Assembly: GCA_025766275.1 (NCBI GenBank)
Contig: JAFKAC010000038.1
Coordinates: 528,077-592,076 of the forward strand
Reading direction: 5' to 3'
Source: Lactarius indigo
Taxonomy: Eukaryota; Basidiomycota; Agaricomycetes; Russulales; Russulaceae
DNA: 64,000 bases
Each line of letters opens with the position of its first letter. Position 1 is the stretch's first letter. The position numbers and the translations under genes are program-made. Under the pieces are notes generated by a model. It saw only the letters and a program-made list of their open reading frames with translations, made no database searches and was not told the origin of the DNA. Positions 24,215 through 36,900 of the stretch are shown here, piece by piece.

Positions 24215-24608
24215 TAACATCGTAGCCAGGGAAACCAGCCAGTTTGAGATCTTAAACGCAACTTACTGTATCAGGAAGGAAAGTATAGATCGGGACACTC
24301 TCCCAGATTCATCAGGGCTGCTGTGAAGGCCAACTAAGCGCCGAATGGTCACAGGGCGGAGTGTTGAACGAGTCATCGCTCGGGCTAATGGCAACCCAAA
24401 CCCCACATACAACTGGGCGCTCTCCGGGAAAGGGGCTTTCGAATTAGAAACCTTTCTCGTAAAGTGTGATACACGCGTGATGGTCTCGGACGCGTGGCTA
24501 TTCTTGACCTGGTGTTCATCGTCTTGTGGTGCACTGGCCAATTTCCCCTGCCCCGGAGCTCTTCACTGACCAGAACTCACCCAGGCGAAGACCTGATTAT
24601 AGGCGTAA
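24215..24608 (+). promoter_or_regulatory. Duplicated upstream region, glutaminase copy A
   Basis: Shares ordered blocks with the DNA before the other two copies: gtagccagggaaacc (also at 33437), cgggacactctcccagattc (also at 28462), then gggcgctctccgggaa and tttcgaattagaaacctttc followed by tcgtaaagtg (also near 28610 and 33670). The last 120 bases before the ATG, including cttcac(t/c)(g/a)accag, are also shared. It is the natural place for the promoter. Confidence 0.55.
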
Positions 24609-27600
24609 ATGATCCACGTTCTAATTCTCCTATTTCTACTAGTCCGATGCGGAAGAGCTCAGCAAACATTTTTCCCCCCAGCAATCCCTCTTGCAGTTCG
24701 CTCGCCGTACCTCAGTTCTTGGGACTTTACTACCAACGGAACAACCATCGGAAAGCTATGGTCGACAACCTCTGCCCACCAACCAAATTCTACCGTCAAT
24801 GATGTATGATATTTCCCTTTGCTCGATGTAACACCCACACTTACGGCATTTCAGAACCTTAGCATACCCGTACACGTGCGCGTCGACAATATCACCTACG
24901 CACTTTTGGGGTCTTCGCCCAGCGTAAACGGAAGTGTGAACCTCACCAACACGGTAATCACGCCTACACAGACCAAACTCACTGCTCAAGCCGGACCAAT
25001 GCAATTTAACCTCACTTTCCTGAATCCGATCGAGGTTCGAACTAGGGTCCGTCATCGATTTTATTATCTACTTACAACTTGGTTTTAGCCCGGAGATTGG
25101 GTCAAGCAATCAATCCCATTTTCCTACTTGTCATTAACCGCGCAATCGTTGGACGGCGCAGCTCATGACGTACAGGTGTATTCGGATGTCAGCGGAGGTG
25201 GGTCACGCCATTATTGTTCCTGCTCCACTGTTTCTCAAAATTATTACAGAATGGTTGTCAGCAGATAGATCCCAGGAGATTAGATGGAGTACGACCGCTG
25301 TTAATAATGTCATATACCATATGGCCCAACTCAAGAATCCGGCCGTTTTCAATGAAATCAGCACTCAAGCAGAGTGGGGCACATTGTATTATGCCATAGG
25401 GAGCGTGAGTGGAAGTGGTGCGATTTATATTTCGCTGCTCATAGTGGATGACCTAGGGTGGTGAAAACACGTTCAAGACAGGTCTGGATGCGGATTGCCG
25501 GGGATTATTCCAGCTCAGAGGGACCCTGGACAACCTAACAGACCCGAATTTTCGTTCGATCAGCCCTGACTATCCGGTTTTTGCCCTATCGCGCGACCTA
25601 GGCATTATCCAAGCTACGAAGGATCCCGTCGTTTGGACCATCGGATTTACCGCGGACCCAGCCATCCAATATACAGACCCATCCGCAGATGCTCCTCTCC
25701 ATCGTAGCTTGTTCTACAAGGTTCAATACCCTGATGACACGACTTTAGTCAGTGGCTACATTCGCCAAGGAATATTAGGTCTCACATAATCGCAGATTCC
25801 TGACTTCCTCGATGATTTCGCGAATGCTTCGTCAAGAGCTCAGCAATTGGACTCGAAGATACTCCAGAACGCTACTGCTTTCTCGCCGCTTGAAGATCTA
25901 GTGTCCCTCGCAACCGCTCAAATATATGGTGGCATTCAACTGACAATTGGGTTTGACTCAAATGGTAACTTTAACAAGTCTGACGTGATGGCATTCATGA
26001 AGAATATTGGCGGGTTGAACGCAAAGTGAGATAGCATTGTACGTCGGGTGAGAAACACATCCTGACCTTGTCAGCCGGGTCAATGCCGTCGAGACGCTGT
26101 ATTCTGCGTTCCCGGCATTCATGTACATTGATCCTAAATTGGCCGGACTCCTTCTTGAGCCTCTATTTCAGCTTCAAGCGTCTCCCAACTACACCCTCCC
26201 ATACGCTGCTGCTGATCTAGGTGCGTCCCAGAACCGAAGAGGCTCGAAGTACGGATTATTGAGGGCCTAAAGGGTTTGGTTACCCCAATGTCACCGTCAG
26301 CAATTCGGGTCATAGCCAAAGAGTCGAGCGTTTGTATTTCTCTTACAGGTGTTGCGTGTCACTGATCTATTCCTTATGGCGTGTACAGAGTCTGGGAATA
26401 TGCTGATCATGACTTACGCCCACGCTCGTGCAAGTGGAGACGGTAGCCTGATAAGCAGATACGTACGTACAAAGCTACTACTGGATACCTGTAGAAGACT
26501 AACAAACCGGTCAGTATTCTCTGCTAACATCTTGGGCTGATTATTTGTCCAACGCGACACTGTTTAACCATGATCAGTCTGTTGCTTTCGCCAATGAATC
26601 TTTCTGCTGATAATCTGAATGACCATCAACTCAGAACATCTGCGGATGGACTAACGACTAGCAATCAGACTAACCTCGCAATCAAGGGCATTATCGCTAT
26701 CAAAGCCATGTCAAAAATGAGCTCGGTTGTCAAGCAGACGGCTGATGCTGAGAAGTATTCTGTCCGTGCAGATGTGTTTGATGCGTTACGGCGAAATTGA
26801 CTCGTTCGTAGAATACAACGGCGAGCCTTTACGGACAATGGAGAGGTCTTGCATTGGCTGGTGATCAACACCTACTCGCAGCGTACGGGCTCGCAGACTC
26901 GTGGACATTGGGCTATAATCTATTTGCCGACGTGTGGTTAGGCACTGGTGTCGTCGAACCATCCGTCAGTCTCAGCCGATTTCTATCTTATCTTGACGTT
27001 CATCGCTCTCTAGGTCTACGATGGTCAAAGCAGTTTCATGTACAACTTTAGCGTGACACGGGCTTTGCCTTTCAGTGCTTTTGGCATGCCAGTCGATAGC
27101 TATAGCGCGGACCTAAGGATTACAGCATCTAGTCGGAAGAGTTTTACTTCTGAAATTGTCTGAGCTGATTTGGTTTTAGGCTGGACTTTGTTTGCAGCCG
27201 CTATGACCCCGGATCTAAACCTACCCATAATCCTTATTTCGAGAGTTCACAGCCGAGCGTCTTGGAACACGAGTGTGGGCGTGTTCCCGGTTTACTACGA
27301 CAGCACCAGCGGATTAACCTACCGGGGAGAGGCCAGGTGAGTTCGATTTACATTCGTCTGATGTTAACTAATATCACTGCATCTGTCTCTAGCCCCGCGC
27401 AGGGTGCAATGTATGCACCATTAGCTCTCAAGTCCGTTTATTAGGAAGCGCCTTTTTTGATGTCTGACTTGCTATTTCTCAGGGCTCCTGTCCTCCAGAT
27501 AGCGGCCAATCCCGTGACGACTGGAACATCACCCAAATCGAAATCGCACACTGGCGCAATTGTAGGGGGTGCCATAGGCGGCGTTGTGGCATTACTTGCA

Positions 27601-28116
27601 ATTGGGGCTGTCGTCTTGGTGAGACGAAAACGAAGTCGCAGACCCAAATCCATTGGGTCCTCGTTCGAGACAGACGTCGTCGGACCGGACTTGCCAATGA
27701 TAGTGACGCCATTCGATCCAACACTCGCCGGAGCAGCAGAACCCGACACTGGTTCCCCGACGAACTGGCACCAACAGTCGACTGAGCCTGTCGAGCCGGA
27801 GATCATTCCTTTGGCCCACGTGCCGAACCCATCGGACTCACCCGTGCCATCGCCACGTGTGGTGCCTGTCCCCACCGGCTTGTCCAGCAAGGAGCTTGCG
27901 CGGCTTCGCAGGGACGTTTCGCATGCCCAACCTTCTGACGCTTTGCCGTCTGGTCCTTCCTTACCTCCCAATACCGAACAGGGTATCGCCTCGTCATCTT
28001 CAGAAGCTCGGAGACTTCAGTCGGAAGTCGAGGCATTGAGGCGTGAGATGCAACAGCTTCGTGTGGACGCTGTGGAGAGATTTGAGGCACCACCGGGTTA
28101 TGATGGGAGTGTGTGA
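24609..28116 (+). CDS. Membrane-anchored glutaminase A-like protein, copy A
   Basis: GtaA-type fungal glutaminase with DUF4964/DUF5127, DUF4965 and DUF1793 regions, of the kind that hydrolyses L-glutamine outside the cell. The ATG at 24609 begins a signal peptide (MIHVLILLFLLVRCGRAQ). Family blocks follow: IPLAVRSPYLSSWDF, LTAQAGPMQFNLTFLNPIE, PGDWVKQSIPFSYLSL, FNEISTQAEWGTLYYA, DPVVWTIGFTADPAIQYT, DLVSLATAQIYGG, NKSDVMAFMKNI, FPAFMYIDP, LLLEPLF, ESGNMLIMTYAHARASGDG, SLLTSWADYL, NQTNLAIKGIIAIKAMS, DSWTLGYNLFADVWLG and SPAQGAMYAPLAL. Near the C-terminus are one membrane helix (AIVGGAIGGVVALLAIGAVV), a basic stop (RRKRSRR), a Ser/Pro-rich tail, a coiled coil (EARRLQSEVEALRREMQQLR) and EAPPGY. 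About fifteen introns of roughly 50 bases; every junction I followed keeps the frame. Many N-glycosylation sites. Catalytic residues are not established, so the activity is inferred from family. Confidence 0.9.
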
Positions 28117-28459
28117 GTCGGAGGACTTCCCTGATGACATGAATTTTGGGACCTTCACGTAGGTATTCATAAACAGTCAACTACAGTACTGTAGTACCAC
28201 ACAACTTGAATGCTCCGAGGCGCGACATCATGCGTGTTTCTGTTTTTTTCTTTCTATCTGGTTTGTATCCCGATTACAATACTACAGTGTCTTATTGATA
28301 CTGTCTCTAGAAAATATGTTGATAAACATTTTAAAAAAGCGCAAGCGCGCTGAACCGATGTCACAAGGGCGAGCACCCTGCCACACAAGCAACTACACTT
28401 GTGACTTGCCTCCTCGACCCATTTGTATCAATTTCAATATTTTTCGCTCACCTGGAATG
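28117..28459. other. 3' flank of glutaminase copy A
   Basis: About 340 bases including cttacgtaggtattcat and AT-rich stretches. No gene seen. Confidence 0.45.
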
Positions 28460-28813
28460 ATCGGGACGCTCTCCCAGATTCATCAGGGCTTCACCAAAAA
28501 CTGAAATAGTACCGAATGGAGGCAGGGTCGGTGTCAGTGTTGTAAGCGTGTTGGGCGCTTTTTCATTTGTACCGCTTGAGCTGATGGCAATTCGATCTCA
28601 CACACGACCGGGCGCTCTCTGGGAATGGGACTTTCGAATTAGAAACCCTTCTCGTAAGCGCGATGCATGCGTGATGGGCTTGGGCTCGTAACCATTCCCT
28701 GGTTTTCTTGGCCTGGTGTACATCATCTTGTGGTGGTCAATCCCTCGGTTTCCCTCGCTGCTGGGGTTCTTCACCAACCAGAACTAACTCAGCCAACCTG
28801 ACCACAGGCGAAA
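28460..28813 (+). promoter_or_regulatory. Duplicated upstream region, glutaminase copy B
   Basis: Carries the same ordered blocks as the region before copy A: cgggacgctctcccagattc, gggcgctctctgggaa, tttcgaattagaaacccttc and ggggttcttcaccaaccaga. It is shorter than the region before copy C because the anonymous duplicated segment is absent here. Confidence 0.55.
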
Positions 28814-31800
28814 ATGGTCCACGTCCTAATTCTCCTATTCTTACTCGTCCAACGCGGAAGAGCTCAGCAAACCTTTTTCCCCCCAGCAATCCCCCTTGCT
28901 GTTCGCTCGCCATACCTCAGTTCTTGGGACTTCACTACCAAAGGGACGACCATCGGAAAACTTTGGTCAACAACTTCTGCCCATCAACCGAATTCTACCA
29001 CTAATGATGTATGTTATTCCCCTTCACTCAATGTAACACCCAGATTTAGTCCATTCCAGAACCTTAGCATACCAGTGCACGTGCGTGTCGACGGTGTGAC
29101 CTACTCGTTCCTGGGATATTCTCCTAGAGTAAATGGAAGTGTGAACCTCACCGACACCGTAATCACACCTACCCAGACTAAACTCACTGCTCAAGCCGGA
29201 CCAATGCAGTTTAACCTCACATTCCTGAATCCAATTGAGGTTCGAACTGGAGTCCGTTGTTGGCTTAATTATCTGCTTACACTATCGTTTCAGCCCGGAG
29301 ATTGGGTCAAGCAATCAATCCCGTTCTCGTATCTGTCATTATCTGCGCAATCACTGGACGGCGTGGCTCATGCTGTGCAAGTGTATTCGGATGTCAGTGG
29401 AGGTGGGTGAAGTCATTATTGTTCCCGCTCCACTGTTTCTCAAAACCATTGCAGAATGGTTGTCAGCAGATAGATCCCAGGAGATCAGATGGAATACAAC
29501 AGCTATTAATAATGTCATCTACCACACGGTCCAACTCAAGAATCCGGCTGTGTTCAATGAAATCAATACTCAAGCAGAGTGGGGCACATTGTACTATGCC
29601 ATAGGGAGCGTGAGTGGCAATGGTACGATTTATGTTTCACTACTCATGGATGATCTAGGGCGGTGAGAACACATTCAAGACTGGACTGGATGCGGATTGC
29701 CGGGGATTATTCCAGCTCAGAGGAACTTTGGACAACCTAACGGACGCGAATTTTCGTCCCATTAGCCCTGACTTCCCAGTTTTTGCCCTATCGCGCGACC
29801 TCGGAACCATTCGAGCTACGCAAGATCCCGTCGTTTGGACTATCGGATTTACCACGGACCCAGCCATCCAATATACAGACCAATCTGCAGACGCTCCTCG
29901 GAATCGTAGCTTGTTCTACAAGATTCAATATCCTGATGACACGTCCTTAGTTAGTTGCTCTATTCGCCGAGGAATGATGTGTCGTTTCACATTATCGCAG
30001 ATTCCTGACTTCCTCAATGATTTCGCTAATGCTTCGTCAAGAGCTCAGCAATTGGACTCAAAGATACAACTGTACGCTGCTGCTTACTCGCCGGGCCCAT
30101 TTGGAGGGCTTTATGACCTAGTGTCTCTCGCAACCGCACAAGTATATGGCAGCATTCAACTGACAATTGGGTTCGACATCAGTGGTAACTTCAACAAGTC
30201 AGATGTGATGGCGTTCATGAAGAATATCGATGGGTCGAACACAAGGTGAGGTAGCACTGTGCGTCGGGTAGGTGGCGGATCCTGACTTTGTCAAGTCGGG
30301 TCAATGCCGTCGAAACGCTATATTCTGCGTTCCCAGCATTCATGTATATCGACCCTACACTGGGTGGACTCCTTCTTGAACCTCTGTTTCGACTTCAAGC
30401 ATCTCCCAATTACACCATCCCGTACGCTGCTGCTGATCTAGGTGCGTCCCGGAACCGGAGAGGCTCGAAGCACTGATTATTGAGGACCTGAAGGGTTGTA
30501 TCCTAATGTCACTATCAGCATTTCAGGTCATAGCCAAAGAGTCGAGCGTTTGTGTCTCTTTTGCAGGTCTTGCGTATCACTGATCCTTATGGCCTGTACA
30601 GAGTCCGGGAATATGTTGATCATGACTTACGCTCATGCTCGTGCGAGTGGAGACGGTAGCTTGATAAGCAGATACGTACATATGAAGCTACTATTGGCTA
30701 CCTGTAGAAGGCTGACAATACCAGACAGTATTCTCTGCTGACATCCTGGGCTGATTACTTGTCCAACTATACGCTACATACCCCCGATGAGTACGTATTC
30801 CGTCGAAGACTCTTTGCTGATGATCTGAATGACCATTGACTCAGAACATCTGCGGATGGACTAACGGCCAGCAATCAAACCAACCTCGCAATCAAGGGTA
30901 TTATCGCTATCAAAGCCATGTCAATGATGAGCTCAGTTGTCAAGCAGAGGGCCGACTATGTCAAGTATTATGTTCGTGCGGATGTGTTACTAGTATACTC
31001 ATGGAGAAATTGACTCGTTGATAGAATACAGCTGCAGACCTTTACAATCAATGGAAAGGCCTTGCACTGGCTAGTGATCAACACCTACTCGTGGCATATG
31101 GGCTCAAGGACTCGTGGACATTGGGTTATAATCTATTTGCTGATGCATGGTTAGGCACTGTCGTCGTTGAATCATCCGTCAGTGTCTGTTGATTTCTGCC
31201 TTATTTTGATGCCCACCAGTTTCTAGGTCTACTATAGTCAAAGCAGTTTCATCCACAACCTCACCGCGACATTAGTTTCACCTCCTAGTGTTTTTGGCAT
31301 GCCAGTCGATAGCTACAGCGCGGACATGAGAATCACAGCATCCAGTCGGAAGAGTCTTACTTCTGAGTGTGTCTGAGCTTATGTGGTTTCAGGTTGGACC
31401 TTGTTTGTGGCTGCTATGACCCCGGACGAAGACCTATCAACAATTCTTTTTTCGAGAGTTCACAGCCGAGCGTCATTGAACACGAGCGTAGGCGTGTTCC
31501 CGGTTTACTATGACAGCGCTAGCGGATCAACCTACCGGGGAGAGGCTAGGTAAGTTTCTTGCGATTTCCATTCGTCGGATTTGGATGTTAACTAATGCTA
31601 CCGCATCGGTCTCTAGCCCCGCGCAGGGTGCAATGTATGCACCATTAGCACTCGCGTTCGTTTATAGCAAGCGCCAGCCAAGCGCCCCTTTTCGATGTCT
31701 GACTTGGTATTTCTATTTCTCAGGGCTCCTGTCCTCCAAATAATGGCCAATCCCGTGGCGACTGGGACTTCATCGCAACCGCAACCGCAACCGCAATCGC

Positions 31801-32381
31801 ACTCGAAGTCGAAATCACACACCAGTGAGATTGTCGGGGGCGCCATAGGTGGCGTTGTGGCTTTACTCGCAATCGGGGCCATCGCCTTGGTAGAAAGAAG
31901 ACAGCGTCGTAGACGTAAATCCAATCGGTCTTGGTTCGAGGGAGACGTCATCGAACCGGACCTCCCGATGATAGCGACGCCATTCGATCCAACACTTGCT
32001 GGAGTAGCAGGACTGGAATCAAGTTCTCAGATGAGCCGGCAGCAACGGTGGGCCGATCCTGTCGAGCCAGACGTTGTTCCTTTGGTCCACGCGTCGAACT
32101 CACCGGTGCCATCCCCACCTGTGACACCTATCCCCGCCGGCTTGTCCAGCAGGGAGCCTGTGCGGCTGCGGAGGGACATTCCTCGTTCCCTACCCACTGA
32201 GGCATTGCCATCTAGTCCTTCCTTACATGTCATTACCGGACAGGGTGTCGCCACATCATCTTCGGAAGCTCGGAGACTTCAGTTGGAAGTTGAGGCCTTG
32301 AGACGTGAGATGCAGCAACTTCGTGTGGATACTGTGGAGAGATTTGAGGCGCCGCCGGGTTATGAGGACGGGGGCATGTGA
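28814..32381 (+). CDS. Membrane-anchored glutaminase A-like protein, copy B
   Basis: Second direct tandem paralogue of the GtaA-type glutaminase. Signal peptide MVHVLILLFLLVQRGRAQ from the ATG at 28814. The same blocks occur in the same exon layout: IPLAVRSPYLSSWDF, PMQFNLTFLNPIE, FNEINTQAEWGTLYYA, DPVVWTIGFTTDPAIQYT, DLVSLATAQVYGS, ESGNMLIMTYAHARASGDG and SPAQGAMYAPLAL. Differences from copy A include one missing codon in the YPNVTIS region (about 30497) and a longer PQPQPQSHSKSK linker before the membrane helix (EIVGGAIGGVVALLAIGAIA). The cytosolic tail again ends in a coiled coil (EARRLQLEVEALRREMQQLR) and EAPPGYEDGGM. All introns I followed rejoin in frame, so it looks functional. Gene A ends about 700 bases upstream. 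Confidence 0.9.
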
Positions 32382-32735
32382 GGACTCTATTAAGACCGTG
32401 ACATGGCATAACTATTTGGGCTCTGGTATCCTTGAACAGGACAGTTTATATTAACTCGTGCGTTACATTGATCCCTCAGTTTGTTTTGTCCCGGGTGATG
32501 AGGAGGGTAACTACATATTGTAGATTCACTTAATCACACTTTCAGTAAATTGTTTAGGTTAGTATCTAAGTTTTGTTCCAGACGCTGAGGAGCGATACAT
32601 ATCCATGAGTCTTGCAAATCCAAGCGCGGGAGCAATAGCGCCAATGCCGCACGGACATTCGCAGCTTGTTCAAGGAGTCGGATCAATCCCAGACGTTGAC
32701 GCATTTCTTGGCCTTGCCAAATGGACACGCGACAT
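32382..32735. other. 3' flank of glutaminase copy B
   Basis: AT-rich flank with tataaatt-type words and no gene. Confidence 0.45.
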
Positions 32736-33270
32736 CGGTTGATGGATTTAAGCGCCCTACACATCAGCCAAGATACTCGACAAAAGGTATGCGGAACATT
32801 CCGGTCGTGGGAAGGGCAATGTACGCCCAGTCTACTAATGACTTAGCGAGACCAAACCTCCCCCAGCAAACGCGTTCACCGAAGACGCACCGGGCACATG
32901 CTCAATCCGCGTCGACGTCCTGGCTCACGGCGGATCACGACTCTTGGCCCACACAACTACTTGACCGCCACGCCATGCATGACGACGAGCCTGACGGCCT
33001 CCTTGATCCTGTGATTGATCTTGGAACGCAAGGTGGGGCGGGGCGTGAAGTGTGAGTTGAAAGCAACGACCTGCATCAACACGATGGCACTGCATTGCTG
33101 GCTGCTGAGGCGGCGCGCTGTGTACAGCCGCGGTGCGTACAGCAAGGAGTACAGCTTGTCTGGCCTGCTCAGGAATGCAATTGGGAACGCATAGAGGTTG
33201 AATTACTCTCTGAACCTGCGTGGCACAAGTGCTGTCGATCAATGGAGGAAAGCATAGGCCGGGTACGACC
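32736..33270. repeat. Anonymous segment, copy 2 (diverged duplicate of 23190-23670)
   Basis: Counterpart of the segment left of copy A, now lying between copies B and C. On the minus strand it contains MQVVAFNSHFTPRPTLRSKI followed by a stop after HGVAVK, and a frame with PLIDSTCATQVQRVIQP that parallels PLIGGHARAMQGQQASQP in copy 1. Frames differ between the two and neither gives a full gene. Confidence 0.6.
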
Positions 33271-33429
33271 AAGAATATGATAGGTTGAAGAGCCCCATGT
33301 GCTGATGTTTATACTTTTTTTTTTGTATCTAGTGTCTTTTTAGTAGACGTCTAGATATCAGTAAATGGAACGGGATGACATTCTCTGTGAAGTGTGGGAA
33401 TGCAACGACTCGAGATCCAGGAACATAGA

Positions 33430-33913
33430 ATAACGTAGCCAGGGAAACCGAACCAGCTTGGCTTTTGGGACTTATCGAGAAGGAATGATCGGACCGGGGT
33501 CTCGGGACGCACTTCCATTTGGACTGCTTTGGGTTGCGTTCATGTCAGTGGAAGCCACTGGCAATAGGCGCTTGATGGCAGTATTGGGCGCCGCTCCTTC
33601 ATCATTTGTTGCTACAGTGGTTAATGTATCGCTTACGGTAGGCTGCCACTAATTTCAAACAAACACACAGCTGAGCGCTCTTCCAGAACAGGTCTTTCGA
33701 ATCAGAAGCCTTTTTCGTAAAGCGTGATGGGCGACACGCGTGATGGGCGAGGGCTTGTAGACATTCCACGTCCCCGTTTTCTTGATCGAGCGTGCTTCGT
33801 TGATCGTCAACATAACCTTGTGCTGGCTTCAGGGCGAGTAGTTAATCCCTCCCTGTGCCGGAGTTCTTCACCAACCAGAGCTGACTCAGGAGAAGACCCA
33901 ACTATAGGCACAA
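33430..33913 (+). promoter_or_regulatory. Duplicated upstream region, glutaminase copy C
   Basis: Holds gtagccagggaaacc (33437), gagcgctcttccagaac, tttcgaatcagaagcctttt, cgtaaagcgtgatggg and gttcttcaccaaccagag in the same order as before copies A and B. Confidence 0.55.
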
Positions 33914-36900
33914 ATGACCCACTTTCTAATTCTCCTTTTTTTCCTTGTCCAATACGGAAGATCTCAACAAACCCTCTTTCCCGCGGCCATTCCCCTTGCA
34001 GTTCGCTCGCCATACCTCAGTTCTTGGGACTTCACTACCAACGGGACGACTATCGGAGCACTATGGCCGAGAACCTCTTCCCATCGATCGGATTCTAACT
34101 CTAATGATGCATGTACTTTCCTTCACCCGACGTAACACTCAGATTTACTGCTGTTCAGTACCTTGGCATACCCGTGCACGTGCGCATCGACAATATAACC
34201 TACTCGCTCCTGGGGGCCTCGTCCAGTGTAAACGGGAGTGCGAACCTCACCAACACGGTTATCACGCCTACCCAGACTAAACTCACTGCTCAAGCCGGAC
34301 CAATGCAATTTAACCTCACTTTCCTGAACCCGATCGAGGTCCGAACTGGAGTCTGTTGTTGGCTTTATTATTCACTTACACTCTGGTTTCAGCCTGGAGA
34401 TTGGGTCAAGCAATCGATCCCATTCTCATACCTGTCATTGACTGCACAATCGCTGGACGGCGCGGCCCATGCTATGCAGGTGTATTCGGATGTCAGTGGA
34501 GGTGGGTGAGGTCATTATCGTTCTTCCCGCTTGATTGTGTCTCAAAATTATTGCAGAATGGTTGTCGGGGGATAGGGATCAACCGATGATATGGAGCACG
34601 ATAGGACTGGATGGTGACAGTGTCATCTGCCATACGGCCAAACTCCAGAATTCAGCCGAATTCAACGAGATCAAAACTCAGGCAGAATGGGGCACATTGT
34701 ACTATGCCATGAAGGCCGTAAGTGGCAGTGGTGCGATTTACGCTTCGCTACTCATCGTCGATGGTTCAGGGCGAGAACGTCACATGGACGGCAGGACCCG
34801 ATATCTATACCCGCACGTCATTCCAGGTCAACGGGACCCTAAACAACCAAGTGGACCAGCAGCAACCTCGTGCCATCAGCTCTAACTACCCAGTTTTTGG
34901 CATAGCACGCGACCTCGGCACCATCCAGGCAACGCAGGATCCCATCGTCTGGACGATCGGATTTACCATGGACCCGGCCATCCAATACACAGACATCTCC
35001 ACAGACATTCCCCGGCAACGTAGCTTATTCTACAAAACCCAGTATTCTAAAGACGAGTTTTTAGTCAGTAGCTGCGTTCATTGAGGGTCGATGCGTCTCA
35101 CATTATCCCAGATCCCAGACTTTCTCGATGATTTCCCTCAGGCGTTGTCAAGAGCGCAAAAATTGGACTTGAAGATACTCAATGACTCTGCTGCTATCTT
35201 GGGAGTGCTTGGAGATTTGGTATCCCTTGCAACCGCGCAAGTATATGGCAGCATTCAACTGACAGTTGGGCTTGACGCAAGTGGTAACTTCAACAAGTCA
35301 GACGTGATGGCATTCATGAAGAATATCGGCGGATCGTCCCCAAAGTGAGATAGTATTGGTCGTCAAGCGAGATACATATGCTGACCTTGTCAAGCCGGGT
35401 CAATGCCGTCGAGACGCTATATTCTGCGTTCCCAGCATTCATGTACATTGACCCTAAACTTGGTGGACTCCTTCTTGAGCCTCTATTTCGGCTTCAAGCG
35501 TCTCCCAACTACGCCACCCAGTACGCCGCTGCTGATTTAGGTGCGTCTCGCAACCAGAGAAATTCGGAGCACTGATTATTGAGGACCTAAAGGGTTGGGT
35601 TATCCCAATGTCACAATCAACAATTCAGGTCATAGCCAACGAGTCGAGCGTTTGTATCTTCCTTGCAGGTGTTACGTATCACTGATTTATTCCTTATGAC
35701 CTGTACAGAGTCTGGGAATATGCTGATCATGACTTATGCCTATGCTCGTGCAAGTGGAGATGGTGGCCTGATAAGCAGATACGTATGAACGAAGCTACTA
35801 TTGGGTACCTGTGGAAGACTAACAAAACCGGCAGTATTCTCTGCTAAAATCCTGGGCTGATTACTTGTCCAACTCGACGCTGTTGAACCAGGATCAGTGC
35901 GTTTTTTTTGCTGACGACTCTTTTACTGGTAATTCGAATGACCATTAACGCAGAACATCTGCGGATGGACTGGCGACCAACAACCAGACTAACCTCGCAA
36001 TCAAGGGTATTATCGCTATCAAAGCCATGTCGAACATGAGCTCAGTTGTCAAGCAGGCAGCCGATGTTGAGAAGTATTCTGTCCGTGCAGATGTGTCAGA
36101 CGCGTTGCGGCGAAATTGACTCGACTGTAGAATACAGCGGCGAGCCTTTATAGGCAATGGAAAGGTCTTGCACTGGCTGATGACCAACACCTACTCGCGG
36201 CATACGGACTCGTGGACTCATTGACATTGGGTTATAATCTATATGCTGATGTATGGTTGGGCACTGGTGTCGTCGAATCATCTGTTGGTGTCAATTGATT
36301 TCTGTCTTATCTTGATGCTCATCGGTTTCTAGGTCTACGATGGTCAAAGCAGTTTCATCAATAACTACACATTGACTTCGACTTCTAGTAAATTTGGCAT
36401 GTCAGTCGACAGCTACAGCGCGGACATAAGCAACGCAGCATCCAGTCGGAAGAGTTTTACTATTGACATTATCTAAGCTGATGTTGTTTTAGGCTGGACC
36501 GTGTTTGTAGCCGCCATGACCCCGAATCCAGACCTACGCACAAATCTTCTTTCGAGAGTTCACAGTCGAGCGTCTTACAACGCGAGCATGAGCGTGTTCC
36601 CGGTTTTCTATGACGGTGCTAGTGGATCAGCCACCCGGGGAGAGGCCAGGTGAGCTGCGATTTCCGATCGTCGGACACTTGGTCGGATGCTAACTAATAT
36701 TGCCACATCGGTCTCTAGCCCAGCGCAGGGTGCGGTGTATGCACCATTAGCTCTCAAGTTTGTTCATAGCAAGCGCCCTTTTTCGATGTCTGACTTGCTA
36801 TTTCTCAGAGTCACTCCCGCCGAGATTACAGCCAATCCCGTGACTCCCAGTGGGACTTCACCCAAATCCAAATCGCACACTGGCCCTATTGCCGGGGGTG

